Positions 25,960 to 39,594 of a stretch of DNA of 64,000 nucleotides are shown here, in pieces. The DNA lies in the NCBI RefSeq assembly GCF_040939455.1, contig NC_134108.1:89138001-89202000 (forward strand), read 5' to 3'. Origin of the DNA: Microcebus murinus. Lineage: Eukaryota; Chordata; Mammalia; Primates; Cheirogaleidae. The first letter of the stretch is position 1; each line of letters begins with the position of its first letter. Under the pieces are notes generated by a model that saw only the letters and a list, made by a program, of their open reading frames with translations, was not told the DNA's origin and did not search any database. A program made the position numbers and the translations under genes.

Positions 25960-26070
25960 GGCTTTTTAAAATTACAGATTCCTGGTGCCACCTATAGACT
26001 GAAGCCCTGAGGTATATGTTTTTTTTAAAGGCCATTAGTGGTTCTGACGTACATCACCGCTCTAAAGAGT
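25960..26070 (-). repeat. hAT-Charlie (MER5-like) fragment
   Basis: 'aaattacagattcctggtgc' with 'tagactgaagccctga' resembles the reversed MER5 core. Weak. Confidence 0.4.
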
Positions 26071-26164
26071 GTATCCCAGGAAAAGAATCCTCTTTTCTAA
26101 AATAAACTTATCATGACCTAGAAATACCACCATCTCTTTTAGCATTTGATTACTTTATTATAAT

Positions 26165-26858
26165 TCATCCTTTTTAAAGTTATTTTTAATCATTATAGGT
26201 ACATAATAGGTATATATATCTATGGAGTACATGTGATGTTTTGATACAAGCATACAATGTGTGATCATCTAATTAGGGTAATTAGGGTATCCAACCCCTG
26301 AAGCATTTATCATTTGTGTTAGGAACATTCCAATTCCACTCTTTTGGTTATTTTAAAATACACAATAAATTATTGTCGACTAGTCATCCTGTTGTACTAT
26401 CAAATACTAGACCTTATTCATTCTATCTAATTATATTTTTGTACCCATTAGCTACCACTGTTTTATTCCCTACTCCCCACTACCCTTCCTAGTCTCTGGT
26501 AACCACTGTTCTACTCTCTATCTCCATGAGTTCAATTGTTTCAGTGTTGGCTCCCACATATGAGTTGAGATAATGCAGTATTTGTCTTCTGTGCCTGGCT
26601 TATTTCGCTTAACATAATGTCCTCCACTTCCACCTATGTTGTTTCAAATGACAGGATTTCATTCTTTTTTGTGGCTGAATAGTATTCTATTGTGTATATG
26701 GACCACATTTTCTTTATCGATTCATCTATTGCTAGACACTTAGGTTGATTCCACGTCTTAGCTATTGTGAATGGTGCTGCAATGAACATGGAGTGCAGAT
26801 ATCGCTTTAATATACTGATTTCCTTTCTCTTGGATATATACCTAGCAGTGGGATTGCA
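26165..26858 (-). mobile_element. Twin-primed L1, 3' segment
   Basis: Reverse complement of an L1 ORF2 end plus 3' UTR. Reading plus-ward it has 'atgttttgatacaagcatac', 'tcattctatctaattatatt', 'acataatgtcctccacttcc' and 'ccacattttctttatcgatt', ending at 'cctagcagtgggattgca'. The poly-A side is the T-rich run at 26170-26184. The adjoining 26860-28360 continues the same element in the opposite direction. Confidence 0.88.
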
Positions 26859-27085
26859 GACACAGATCAGATCTGAAACAGAATAGAGAACCCAGAAATA
26901 AATCTACATATCTACAATGGACTCATCTTCAACAAAGATGCCAAGAACACACATCGGGGGAAAAAACAGTCTCATCAACAAAACTGGGCAAACTGGATAT
27001 CCATATCCAGAAGAATGAACCTAGACCCCTATATCTCTTGCCATGCACAAAAATCAAATGAAAATGGATTAAAGACTTAAATCTA

Positions 27086-27360
27086 GCTTGGGCACAGTGG
27101 CTCACACCCATAATCCTAGCACTCTAGGAGGCCAAGATGGGAGGATTGCTTGAGGCCAGGAGTTCAAGACCGGCCTGAGCAAGACACCCTATCTCTACAA
27201 AAATAGAAAAATTAGCTGGGTGTGGTGATATGCACCTGTAGTCCCAGCTACTTGGGAGGCTTACTTGAGCCCAGGAGTTTGAGGTTGCAGTGATGACACT
27301 ACTGCACTCTAGCTGAGGTGACAGAGTGAGATCTTGTTTCATTAAAAAATAAATAAATAA
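27086..27360 (+). mobile_element. Alu, older type without the strepsirrhine linker
   Basis: A dimeric Alu with an 'acaaaaatagaaaaattagc' linker and a deleted patch in the right arm. Perfect 15-bp target duplication 'aaagacttaaatcta' at 27071-27085 and 27361-27375, inside the L1. Confidence 0.93.
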
Positions 27361-27806
27361 AAAGACTTAAATCTAAGACCTGAAAATAAAAAACTACTAA
27401 AAGAAAACATTGGGGAAACTCTCCAGGACATTGGTCTGGGCACAGATTTCTTGAGTAATACCTTGAAAGCACAGGCAACCAAAGCAAAAATGGACAAATA
27501 GGATCACAGCAAGCTAAAAAGCTTCTGCACAGCAAAGGAAACAATCAACAAAGCGAACAAAGTGAAGAGACAATGCACACGATAGGAAAGAATATTTCCA
27601 AAGTACCCATCTGACCAGGGATTAATTACTAGAATATATAAGGAGCTCCAACAACTCAATAGGAAAAAATCCAATAATCTAATTTAAAAATGGACAAAGG
27701 ATCTGAATAGACATTTCTCAAAAGAAGATATGCAAATGGCCACAAGGTATATGAAAAAATGTTCATCATTAGTCATCAGAGAAATGCAAATCAAAACTAC
27801 AAGATA

Positions 27807-28153
27807 GGCCGGGCGCTGTGGCTCACGCCTGTAATCCTAGCTCTTGGGAGGCCGAGGCGGGCGGATTGCTCAAGGTCAGGAGTTCAAAACCAGCCTGAGC
27901 AAGAGCGAGACCCCGTCTCTACTATAAATAGAAAGAAATTAATTGGCCAACTGATATATATATAAAAAAAAAAAAAAATTAGCCGGGCATAGTGGCGCAT
28001 GCCTGTAGTCCCAGCTACTCGGGAGGCTGAGGCAGAAGGATCACTCGAGCCCAGGAGTTTGAGGTTGCTGTGAGCTAGGCTGACGCCACGGCACTCACTC
28101 TAGCCTGGACAACAAAGGGAGACTCTGTCTCAAAAAAAAAAAAAAAAAAAAAA
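27807..28153 (+). mobile_element. Alu, strepsirrhine type, young
   Basis: Close to a clean consensus, with the 'actataaatagaaagaaatt' linker, an internal A15 run after the linker (27964 on) and a long A tail. Target duplication 'aaaactacaagata' at 27793-27806 and 28154-28167, inside the L1. Confidence 0.97.
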
Positions 28154-28364
28154 AAAACTACAAGATATCATCTCACCCCAGTTAAAATGACTTTTATTCA
28201 AAAGACAGGTAAAACAAATGCTAGCAAGGATGTGGAGAAAGAGAAACCCTCACACACTGCTGGTGGGAATGTAAATTAGTGCAACCACTATGGAGAACAG
28301 TATAGCGGTTCCTCAAAAAACTAAAGGTAGAACTACCAATAATCCCCACTCTAGGTATGTATCA

Positions 28365-28740
28365 TCCATTCTTTCTAAAACACTGAGGACCTACTACATA
28401 CCAAGCACTATTTCCAGCAGATGAGATCTAGCTATAAACAAGCACACACACAAAAAAAATCTGCTCTCATTTTAATAGAGAGAGACAGACAATAAAGAAG
28501 AAATAAGACATTATCAGGTAGCAATCTATGATGAAAATAAAACAGAGAGTAGAGCTATAAATGGATGGATTTATACTTTCAGTTGTGAGGTCAGTTAAAG
28601 CCTCTCTGAAGAAGTGACATCTAAATGGAAACTTGAATGAAAAGGAGGCAGCCACGCAAAATCTGACGCAAGAGCATCCCAAGCAGAGGTAACAGCAGCT
28701 AGTGCAAAAATCCTAGGAGGAAAAAGCCTGACAGGTTGCA
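28365..28740 (+). repeat. Ancient mammalian interspersed repeat (unclassified)
   Basis: 'ctactacataccaagcacta', 'agcctctctgaagaagtgac' and 'agcatcccaagcagaggtaa' are a familiar mammal-wide pattern. The same pattern appears near 7250-7530 and 42600-42930. I cannot name it with certainty. Confidence 0.5.
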
Positions 28741-29654
28741 GGAAACAAGGCCGATGGAGAGCAGTGGCAGGTGGGAGGTGGTGGGAGAGGTGGTTAGAGG
28801 TAGACAGAGGCCTCAGGCCTAGGTGAGACAGACTTTTAACCTAAGACTTCTAAGCCACATGAACAGAGGTTTAGGCAGGGGGAAGTTAAGATCTGATTTA
28901 CACTGTGATTTTTAAAAGACCACACTGAATGGAAACTGAATCATACAAGGAATTATAGTAGAAGAAAGAGACCTACTTAAGAGGCTAACCTGGGAATTTA
29001 GGGAAAAGATGATGCAGCCTGAACTAGGGAAACACTGGTGAAAAACAGAAGCACACAGATTTGGGATACATTTCAGGGGTAGCACAGATGGACAGATTGC
29101 AAATGAAGGGTTTGAGGCTTTAACCACTAGGCAGATAGTGATACCCTTTACTGATGCATTTCTGGATCCTGATTATCCTCTGCTATTTATTTCACATCTA
29201 TACAGATCTGTGGTATGTGTCTCGTTGCAAGTTGACTCAAATCCTTTGTGGAAAGGAGCATGGCATGAATAAATGATTTCAAGTATCAGTTTTTCTTAAA
29301 GTGAAACACATCTGTGCTATCAGGTAAAAAGACACATTACTAATTCCAACAATATTATTATAAAACAATAATTAAAACGAAGTATTAATGGGAAGCTTGT
29401 TTGAAACAATGAAATAATTAGGAATCATCTCTTTTGTAATGAAATTAAAAATGTATTGATGAAGCAAATGCTAAAAGAAAGTGATTTTTTAATATTGTTA
29501 TTACTAGTTCTAATAAATATAACTTCTATATTGGTAGTAAGTATTATGATCAATAAAAGGCAATTTGTTTCCCAAATGCACTGTGACCTAATCATTAATC
29601 TTACTGTGGGAATTAAAGATGGCTATAAATGCTTTAACACTTCTTTCATTGAGA

Positions 29655-30130
29655 GCTGAGATTTATTTGCCCCCCCCTTAAATCTGGCCTGGTCTGTGAC
29701 TACTCTGACCAGGTATGAGTGACACCATGCCAGCTCTGGCCTAGTCTTTGAGAAGACTTTGAGAAGCTTCTGCCTTGTTCCCTTGGAGTCCTAATCACCA
29801 AGTAAGAAGTCCAACCACTTGTTTGAAGGGTCTCATGGAAAGGATCACAGCAGAGTCCAGCCTTCTAGAAGTCCTCACCTAGGCACCAGGCATGTGAGTG
29901 AAGCTGTCTTGAACATCCTAGACCAGACTAGCTGCCAACTAAGTAACCCCATATGACACCATGTAGAAGAGAAAAATTGCCCTATTCAGCCCAATCTGAA
30001 TCCCTGGCATTCAAAAATTGTGAGATATAATGGATATTGTTTTAAGTTTTAGGATTAAATTTTGGTTTTAAGTTTTAATGTTGTATTGTAGAATTCTTGT
30101 TTTAGGTTTAGGGCTATTTGTGACATTGAA
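29655..30130 (+). mobile_element. Possible old LTR
   Basis: 'aggcatgtgagtgaagctgt', 'caaaaattgtgagatataat' and the T-rich 'ggttttaagttttaatgttg' suggest an LTR end of ERVL/MaLR kind. Family uncertain. Confidence 0.35.
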
Positions 30131-30153
30131 ATAAATCACCAGAACACTTATCA

Positions 30154-30473
<320 letters not shown>

Positions 30474-32452
30474 AAAATAAACTTTTTTCTACTTATAATT
30501 CATACAAACATACTTTCCTCATTTAAATGTATAAAAGAGAGCCATATTATAGAGGAAAATTTTTAATTGGAAAATCTTTAGCGAAAACACAAAAACAGAA
30601 AATAAAAAAAATAATTATCACTATGTGGCTATGTTAATTAACTAAAATTGATAGTATGGTATGGTACTTCACTCACAAATTTTTGTGTCATTTATAATCA
30701 TCTAAAACCTTAAAAGTTAGAAAATTAATGATAATTTAATATCCTGACATTCTAATTAGTATGTTGATGTCTCAGTAATCCTGCCAGGCTAATCAATATA
30801 AAAATCAATTGTCTGGTTACTTTATTACTGTTTTAATAGCACAGATGCTATCTGGAATATACTAAAATTTACACTAAAAAGGAAAGATTAATTACTTATA
30901 CTCAAACATATTTCTTCTCTTCTATAAGAAAATAAATCTCTTATTTTAAAAATATTAAATTTACATAAGAGCTCTTCTTAAGTCTCCTCAATAAATCAAA
31001 ATAGCAGTAATTCCTCAGCTAAGTATGATGGGACCAAATACAAGTTAGACCCCTACAATCTGAATAGACACATAAGATAGGCATTCCATTCTATCCCATT
31101 CAACAAACATTTGTTCAGCTCCTTCTGTGAGCCAAGTACATTGCTGACAGATAATACAAACAAAAGCAAGATACTACTTACTTCATAAATTGACTACAAT
31201 ATTATTTAACCATAGCAAAAGCTTAGATTTGTCTTAAGTGTCTTCTTGCAAGTTGCAACAAGAAAGAGAGACAGGCTGACTCTACTAACAATGAGATCTG
31301 AAAGAAGTAGTCACTCACAAGAGCAAAAAAGCCCTGTTTCCAGAATGCAAGTGAAAAACAGTAAAGCTCTGTGAGGGGCTGAATCTCCACCAGGCCCAGG
31401 GAGAGTGGAAATAGAGAAAGGGAGCACATTCCAGAATATAGCGGGGATAAGAAGGGAGAAAACAGCCCAAGGGAGAGTCAGAATACTCGTCTGGTGCTCA
31501 GCCTTGCTTACATGAATTAGAGATGGGCAGAACAAAGGAAAGCACACTAGTTAGAGAAGAAGAGAAGCAACAAGGTGATCTATCCCAGGAACCTAATTTT
31601 AGAGTCCAGCCAAGAGACCATTCATACCACCATAGATAAACCAAGCTAAAAAGTCACCAACAGCACTGCTAGGGCAGTGGCTTTGGCTGAGGTTTACAGA
31701 ACATCTTCGAAACAGTTCGATGCCATCTCAGGGGCCCAGAAATCTAGAAAGTCCATGTGGGACACAGAAGATGGAAGTACGTTACTCCTGATCAACCGAT
31801 ATATCTTTATCTGTATCTGTCTATCCCTCTCTCCCTCTCTCACTCCCAATTTATAGGCTGTGAGCCACAGACTGACACAGCCTAGAAAAAATGCCAGTAA
31901 TATAGCAATACATAAAGTAAACAAAACATTTATTTACATGAGTAAACAAAACATTATGTAATAAATGAGTGTTGGACATATAGATAGCAATATTAAGAAA
32001 ATTTACTACTGAGACCAAATGTAAAAATATATTACAAAAAACAACGGGTTAAATATAAAAGTATAAAATTATAAAAATGTAAAAGCTATTGCAGTATGCG
32101 GATTTGGGTTTCTCCTTTTCATCTGCAAGCTAACTGTCCAGAGAAAATACCCTAATATTTGTTTTTAAGTTATGTATGTATAACTTATTCAAACTACCCA
32201 GCAGTATGGATTGCTTTTAACCATTTGTGGCACAGTATAACTTGTCATTCTTTGCCAATATTTCTTAAGAAAAATTATGACAACATAAAGCAGAGATTTT
32301 TTTCTTCAAAAAGTAGTTTTGTCAGTTTGAATTAGAAATATAATTTATGCTTTTATGTTAATTTCAATCAAGCAGTAAATTATAAGTAATACTTTAGTTT
32401 GAACATATGGCTCCAAATCACATTCAAAAGTTTCATCTAATATTCTTCAAAA

Positions 32453-32477
32453 ATATATATATATATATATATATATA
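32453..32477. repeat. (AT)n microsatellite
   Basis: About 12 AT units. Confidence 0.95.
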
Positions 32478-32858
32478 AAAGTATCAAATTTCAGGGAAAT
32501 AAGTAGAGAGTACAGGGTGGAAAGGGACTACAATTCATTATTCTATGCCAATCAGGAGGCTAAAGACCTGTTAGATTTCTGGAGTCAGAACTAAAACAGC
32601 TTTATACCAAAATTCTCAATAAATCTTTTGTTCAATCATTTCCACCTGTCTCCATCCTTGTCCTCAGTCAGCTCAAAATACAGACCCCTCTGGAGCCCTT
32701 GCATTGCTCCTATAGTCATTCCAACTTCACTCAGCCCTGACCCCCATCTACCTACCTCACTCCCTTGTACATTCCCTCTGCTGAGCTTATTCCAAAATAC
32801 TTTCCACATTGTCCTCTATGAACCAGCCTCCACTCACACATGCTCAACCTCTTTTCTA

Positions 32859-33194
<336 letters not shown>

Positions 33195-33839
33195 CTACCT
33201 CTTTTCTAAACACTCCTCTGCCTCCTTGCTTTCTCATGAGAACATCGCCCTAGGATAAATTAACATAAATTTATTCCCTCCTTTTTCCCTCCACTCTGGC
33301 CAGCACCTCCCCCCTTACGGATTATTGTGTGCCACAATTCAAGGCCTCAAATTCATCAAACCCTTCTGGCATCTCACTCCAATGACCCATCATCTCAGTT
33401 TGCCCAGGACTAAGAGGCTTCTCAGGATGTGGGACTTTCAGTGCTAAAACTAGAACACACACAGTCCAAATCCAAATCCTGTCAACATCATACTATCCGC
33501 CTTCTTCCCACTGTCCAAAGTGACTGCGACACCCATATGGAAGATCCAGTCAACACCGGTTTCCCAGTCCCTGGCACACTCTGCCCTACTCATGCTCTAC
33601 TTCTGCCGGTCACTCCCACAGTCACAGCACAGTTCATGGGCCCCCTCCTATCCCCACCCTCACACATTTCCCCCAAGCCCATCTCCTTATCCTTCCTGCT
33701 CACTCACTTCACTATCCTCAATGCACAGGCTCTTTGGGTCCATTAAAGTCCCCCTTTTCCCCAGGCCTTTAAACTCTCCCTAGTTTCAATTTTCTTCCCC
33801 CAAAATACTTTATCCTCCAATTATACCAACCGACTTCTT

Positions 33840-34165
33840 GTAGCACCCCATGCCTTTTACTTCTATGACTTTGCACATATTTCCCATATCTGAAATATCC
33901 TTCTATACCCTGTGTTTCTACTGGAAAATTTCTATGTAGCTAACACATTAACTCTGCAAAGTTTTCCCAGATTTCCTCAATCACATTTATTCCTTTTTCT
34001 ATGTTTATACATACTTGTATGCTTAAAGATACAGTATCATAGTATTTATGTGTTATATTATGAGCATTTATATCTCCCTCACTAGAATATGAACCTAAGC
34101 ACAGACAAAATGTGTTATACTTATTATATTCCCAGTTCTTACCACAAGACCTGATGAAATGTATA
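33840..34165 (+). repeat. L2 3'-end fragment
   Basis: 'tatgactttgcacatatttc', 'cactagaatatgaacctaag' and 'atattcccagttcttaccac' fit the L2 terminal order. Confidence 0.6.
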
Positions 34166-34169
34166 CTGA

Positions 34170-34226
34170 TGGAAATATACACTATAAATATACACTATAT
34201 TTGGAAATATACACTATAAATATAAA
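34170..34226. repeat. Direct duplication, about 22 bp
   Basis: 'ggaaatatacactataaata' appears twice about 30 bp apart, with a partial copy between. Confidence 0.85.
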
Positions 34227-34984
34227 CTATGGAAGGTGACAATATTCAAAGTGAAGAAATACAGAAAAATACAGAATAAGAGAACCAAAAATATTCTGTA
34301 AAATGAAACTCCAAAACACTAAAAATTAATGAGAGGATATAATAATTCATCAAACAATGAAAACAGATTAATTCACGAAAGGACACAAAAATTCATACAT
34401 ACAAAATGATTTTCAATTCTGCTAGTAATTAAAGAGCAGATTCAAGGTTACATAGTAGACCAATAAGCATTAGTAAGGTAATGCTAGAATTAGGGTAATG
34501 TGATAGAAATGGAGGAAAAATAAGCAATTAAGAAAGATGGAAAAGAAATACCAAGAAGTTAAAGATGACAGAATCATGCCTGGGTGAATGTAAGAATAAC
34601 AGTATCTTTCATGAAAATAGTTCTGACAGTTTCTCGAGATGAGCACATAGGTAGTTAAATCAAAGAAATATTACTCTTCTATTAGTTTGACATAACAATT
34701 TATATCAGATAAGATAAGGAAACTACTTTATCTTAAACTTTAAAAAATTTTTTTTAAATCTTAAGACCATCATCTCTCCAGGCCAGTGACCTGTCTTGAC
34801 AAAGGCTGAAAAGAACACGTGGAGGGGAGAAGGTGAGGGTTTGCAACAACATCTCCAACAGCACAGCAGCAGATGGGCTCCAGCCCTGGAGCCATTAGCA
34901 ATTTCTGATTTCTTAAGTTATTCAGATCTAAGTCCCACTGGAAAAAAAAAAAAAATGCTACACAAAACATGGTTTTTTTAATTA

Positions 34985-36345
34985 GTTTGAGGGCATTAGG
35001 AAAGCAAAAGCACAGAGGGAACTGTCAGGCCAAATCTTGAGGCAAATCTACACCTAAGAGAAATAAAAATCACTTTTTCCCTAAGGACATTAGCCAATGC
35101 CATCACCTCGTACTTCGAATCCTCAGCTTTAAGGGGCAAGGTGGCAAGAGACCAGGATCAGGGCCTACCAAACGTAGGGATCCTACAGGAGACCCTCCTA
35201 ATATTGAACTGAGACCCCAAAGGATGACATCCTTAGGTGAAGAGTGAATTAAACTATCGTCATCTCTCTCCCAACCACATGATAATGAAAAGCAGGCTGT
35301 CTTGGCACCGAACAAAGCAGGAAAAGAAGGTAGAAAAAACAAAGTTTTTGAGAAGCTATGGCGACCCCAAGTATACACAGGGTGGATGGGCCAGGGAGCC
35401 ATAATCCTAAACGTGATTTTAAAAGAGTCCCTGACTTATGGTAATACCCCCAGACCCCTAGCAGAAGCAAACATAGTCCTTCTTGGAGGAGAGCATGTTC
35501 ATCCTGGGAATTCCCTAAAAAAAAAAAAAAAAAAACTGTGTGAAAGCAATAATCAGTCAAAGATAACCAGGCACACAGGGAATCAAGGCAAAACGAGTAA
35601 GAAACAAGCAAAAACAATAGTAGGAACAGAACACACAGATTTTAAATCTTAGAATTATCATAAAAAACAATGTACAACAAATTTGAAAAAGAAAAACAAA
35701 TATTAAAATATCTGCAAGGAATAGGAATCCATAAAAAGTAACATATCAGATCTGAAAAAGAACCAAGTAAGACTTCTAAGAATTGTAAAACCCAATGGGG
35801 GCAGAATAGACAAAACAGAGAAATAAACTGAGAAACAGTTCAGAAGATATAATCTATAATTCAGCAAAGAACAAAAAAGGAAACCCAGACCTGAGAATGA
35901 ACTGGGAAAGACTAAGAAGGCCTACAGTACAGTTCACTGGAGTCCCAGACAGAGAGAAGAAAGAATAGGTAGAAGGAAGTTTAAAAGCAAAAATGGCTAT
36001 GAATTTTCCAGAATTAATACAAGACACCAACCTACAAACTCAAGAAGCCTAATAAAACCCAAGCAGGATAAGCAAAAAGAATTCCACTCCTAGACAAACT
36101 GAGAATTTTTAAATGAAACAGAAGTGAAGCAAATAAAATACCTTAAAAGGAAACTAAGAGAAGGGTGCCTAACTTACCTTGAAAGGAGCTACAGCTGGAA
36201 TACACAGCTGATTTCTCCATAGCAAGAGTGGAGAAGACAATAGAATGATATATCTTAATGTGCTAAAAGAAAGTACCTGCCAACCTAGAATTCTACATCT
36301 AGCAAAAATATATTCCAATAAAGAATACAATCTCTTTTCTTATTT
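34985..36345 (+). mobile_element. Old L1 5' region (L1M/HAL1 type)
   Basis: 'cctagcagaagcaaacatag' (5' UTR-like), a poly-A interruption at 35518, then 'tgtgctaaaagaaagtacct' and 'gccaacctagaattctacat' at 36255-36300. Open frames inside it (for example 35302-35652) are decayed L1 leader, not a host gene. Confidence 0.6.
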
Positions 36346-37577
36346 TTTGTTTGGGTAAAAAGATATTTTCACCCAAATACCTTTTTGCCTAAACAAAAGA
36401 AGACATATGGTAATAAAACATAAAAAATAAAAAAATACTTCACTTCAAACTAATGCAACATGAGGACAGCTGGACATTTATATAGAGACGAACATTCAAT
36501 GTTTTCCTGTACATCTCCTTTATACTTATAAACATATGGTATTTTTATCTCTAATTGGTTACTCACATAATTGTGTCATGGTTCTTCAGAAAATCAGAAG
36601 ACCCAAAGGTGGACCATTTATATGCTTTGTTGGATCTTCCCGCTACACTCGCACACCCATACTTTGCTCAGTTTGGGAAATATTTGTTAACTGCCAAGAC
36701 AGTGAATAGTTTAAGACCAAATTCCTATGATCATAACTCATTTTTACAGAAATGTACTTGGAACGTTATTTCAATGGTTTAACATAAAATGTCAGATTAA
36801 CAAACCGTGTGCTCTTACATCATTAAACTTTGTAATCAGTAAATATTTTGAAGCAAAAATTTAATGAAGGGTAAGTATGCTTTATAACTAAAGTAATCTG
36901 AAGTTTGTACCCACTACCACCACCCCAGTTTCCCTATGAACTAAGTTCAAGTCTTTGAAATCTGTAACTGTTTCTTTAATTCCAAACTATTTATTTCAAG
37001 CACCCAGTTAATTGGCAGAATGCCTATTTCTTCACACAGCTTTCTGTTACTGAGTTTCAAATTTTCTTCTTTATGACATCTCCCTTATGTTGTCTTCTGC
37101 AATAACCTTTTGGTGCACAATTAAAGGCCTCCCAAACTCAATCTTCTTTGAGGCTCCAACTGGCAAATGTCTTTCAAAAAAAGAGAAGTAATTTTCCTTT
37201 CCCATTTTTGCAACTTAGCCCAGTAGAAAACTGTTCAACTTAACTTTGTCCTAAGTTTTTAAACTGCATCTTGGACATTTTCAAGGTCACTGGAAGAAAG
37301 GCAGCCAAACTCTGATTCATGGAAGATGTGATGATGACTAAAGTCTTCCAAAGAAGCTAACAATAGTATATTACAAAAATATGGCTTTCGTTAGCTGGGG
37401 AGGAAAGGTAGAAACTTACTTCAGTTCAACATGGACCATTGGTGCAGCCATATTTATTCAAGCATATGATAAATGAAATAAAAAAATAAGGAAAAATGAG
37501 ATCAGAAAAATAAATTGATTTGTTATAATTTTCTCTTATAGACCATAGGAAATAAAATCTTTGGCAATTAAGTTTTT

Positions 37578-37982
37578 TTTTTGTTTTTTTTTTTTTTTTG
37601 AGACAGAGTCTTGCTTTGTCGCCCAGGCTAGAGTGAATGCCATGGTGTCAGCCTAGCTCACAGCAACCTCAAACTCCTGAGCTCAAGCAATCCTTCTGCC
37701 TCAGCCTCCCGAGTAGCTGGGACTATACGCATGCGCCACAATGCCCAGCTGATTTTTTTCTATATATATTAGTTGGCCAAATAATTTCTTTCTATTTATA
37801 CTACTATAAATATAAATATAAATATAAATATAAATATAAATATAAATATAAATATAAATATAAATATAAAGATGGGGTCTCGCTCTTGCTCAGGCTGGTT
37901 TCAAACTCCTGACCTCAAGCAATCTGCCCGCCTCGGCCTCCCAGAGTGCTAGGATTACAGGCATGAGCCATCACACCCGGCC
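37578..37982 (-). mobile_element. Alu, strepsirrhine type, with expanded linker
   Basis: A reversed Alu, about 70 bp longer than its neighbours because the linker 'tatttatagtagaga' became an array of (TAAATA) at 37806-37870. Target duplication 'ggcaattaagtttt' at 37563-37576 and 37983-37996. Confidence 0.95.
37806..37870. repeat. (TAAATA)n hexanucleotide array, about 11 units
   Basis: Perfect hexamer repeats sit inside the Alu linker. Confidence 0.97.
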
Positions 37983-38104
37983 GGCAATTAAGTTTTAATA
38001 AGTCAAGTCTTACTAAATTTATATCTCCGCCATATATTTCAAATTCAAATGGATGCTGGAATACTAGCTATTTTTTGTGCCTGGGGTAAAGGGAAAGGAG
38101 GTGT

Positions 38105-38138
<34 letters not shown>

Positions 38139-38165
38139 CACATATATTTTATATATATATATATA
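38105..38165. repeat. (TA)n microsatellite with a CA interruption
   Basis: A TA run, then 'tgtacacacacatatatttt', then a TA run again. Confidence 0.95.
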
Positions 38166-38289
38166 ACTGAAAATATTAGAAGTCAGCTTTATGTTTTTCA
38201 CAAAGTTGTCCCATTTGTTGACCCAAATCAATATTTTTACTTCCTCAGAAAGTTATTCAGACATGTGAGGTTACAGTTGGCACATGATA

Positions 38290-38590
38290 GTCCAACCATC
38301 AGAATATCTCTGCTACCTTTCTGCCTTCTTATCTTTTAAGACGCTGTTCAAATGCTATCAGCTCAATGATGCCTTCTGGCATTAATACAGCCCATAGCAA
38401 TGCCCTTTTCGTTTTCATAACTCTTAAAGACCATATTAAACATGCTGGCACCAGATTATTTTACCTGGTTCTCTGTTTCCTGAAAATAGTCTTTTCCTGC
38501 TCTCCCCAACTATAAACATGTTAATGCAAATCTTCCACAACATGCAACATAATGTTGGATACATATAAAGCATATATTAAATATTAGCTA
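38290..38590 (+). repeat. L2 3'-end fragment
   Basis: 'acgctgttcaaatgctatca', 'gatgccttctggcattaata' and 'aatgttggatacatataaag' fit diverged L2. Confidence 0.6.
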
Positions 38591-39260
38591 TAAAGTAATA
38601 TGAAGAACAAAAGTGGTTCAGAATTTCCATGTAGGAAGCACTGAGGAGTAGGATTCTCCTAGGAGACTTATCTTAAAGATACATTTGCATAGCAAGCACA
38701 TTTTTTATAAATTGTGTGTTAACTTGGGGTACTTTGGTGGGGAAGAAGCTGATAAATTAAAGCCCTTCCAAGCCACTTCTTGACAATCAGAGGGACTTAG
38801 AAAAGTGCTCTGCCACCGTCTCATCCATGTGCCCTGCATCAAGGAAGACAAAGAAGCCACTCATACATTTATTTTACTTCAAAGTCCATCAGTAGCTTCT
38901 TCCCCTTTGTTCTACCTCCCTCCCAAGTTAGAGTGATATCCTTACTTATAGTCTAACAATGTTCAAGTGCTTCCTCTGCACTTAAGATATAGGTTCAAAT
39001 AGAGGAAGCCATGATGCCACTCAGAAGGGTTAGTGTCCTCAGAAGGGACATCCAATTCACAAGTACTGTAACACTAAAAATAGCACTACCTACACAGCCC
39101 ATTATACTCTTCTGTGTCCCATCAATCCACAGCCTTCCTTCTACTCTTCTACACCAAGAAGATGAAATAAGAGCTCATATCAGCCTTGAGGAGTCCACAA
39201 CATTAATGTGAACCTTCCGGTATTAGCCATCATTCTTGTTATGTTCTATATGTGTATTTT

Positions 39261-39594
39261 TTTTTTTTTTTTTTTTTTGAGACAGAGTCTCACTTTGTTG
39301 TCCAGGCTAGAGTGAGTGCCGTGGCGTCAGCCTAGCTCACAGCAACCTCAAACTCCTGGGCTCGAGCGATCCTCCTGCCTCAGCCTCCCAAGTAGCTGGG
39401 ACTACAGACATGCGCCACCATGCCCGGCTAATTTTTTATATATATATCAGTTGGCCAATTAATTTCTTTCTATTTATAGTAGAGACGGGGTCTCGCTCTT
39501 GCTCAGGCTGGTTTTGAACTCCTGACCTTGAGCAATCCGCCCGCCTCGGCCTCCCAAGAGCTAGGACTACAGGCGTGAGCCACAGCGCCCGGCC
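39261..39594 (-). mobile_element. Alu, strepsirrhine type, young
   Basis: A reversed, near-consensus Alu with a 'ttggccaattaatttctttc' linker. Perfect 14-bp target duplication 'tatatgtgtatttt' at 39247-39260 and 39595-39608. Confidence 0.97.

Larger units (their letters stand above)
26860..28360 (+). mobile_element. Twin-primed L1, inverted 5' segment
   Basis: Plus-strand L1 ORF2 from 'cagaatagagaacccagaaa' to 'aatccccactctaggtatgt'. It stops at the same L1 position at which the reversed segment begins, as expected for 5' inversion by twin priming. It was later interrupted by Alus at 27086-27360 and 27807-28153. The frame is broken. A possible short target duplication 'tcatcc' lies at about 26165 and 28362. 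Confidence 0.85.

Noticed and set aside
33429..33783. Two Pro/Ser-rich plus-strand ORFs
   Set aside because: CT-rich low-complexity sequence gives such frames by chance. No splice signals or known domain.
35249..35652. Overlapping ORFs of 116-122 codons on both strands
   Set aside because: They lie in an old L1 5' region, are interrupted by poly-A, and show no match to a host protein.
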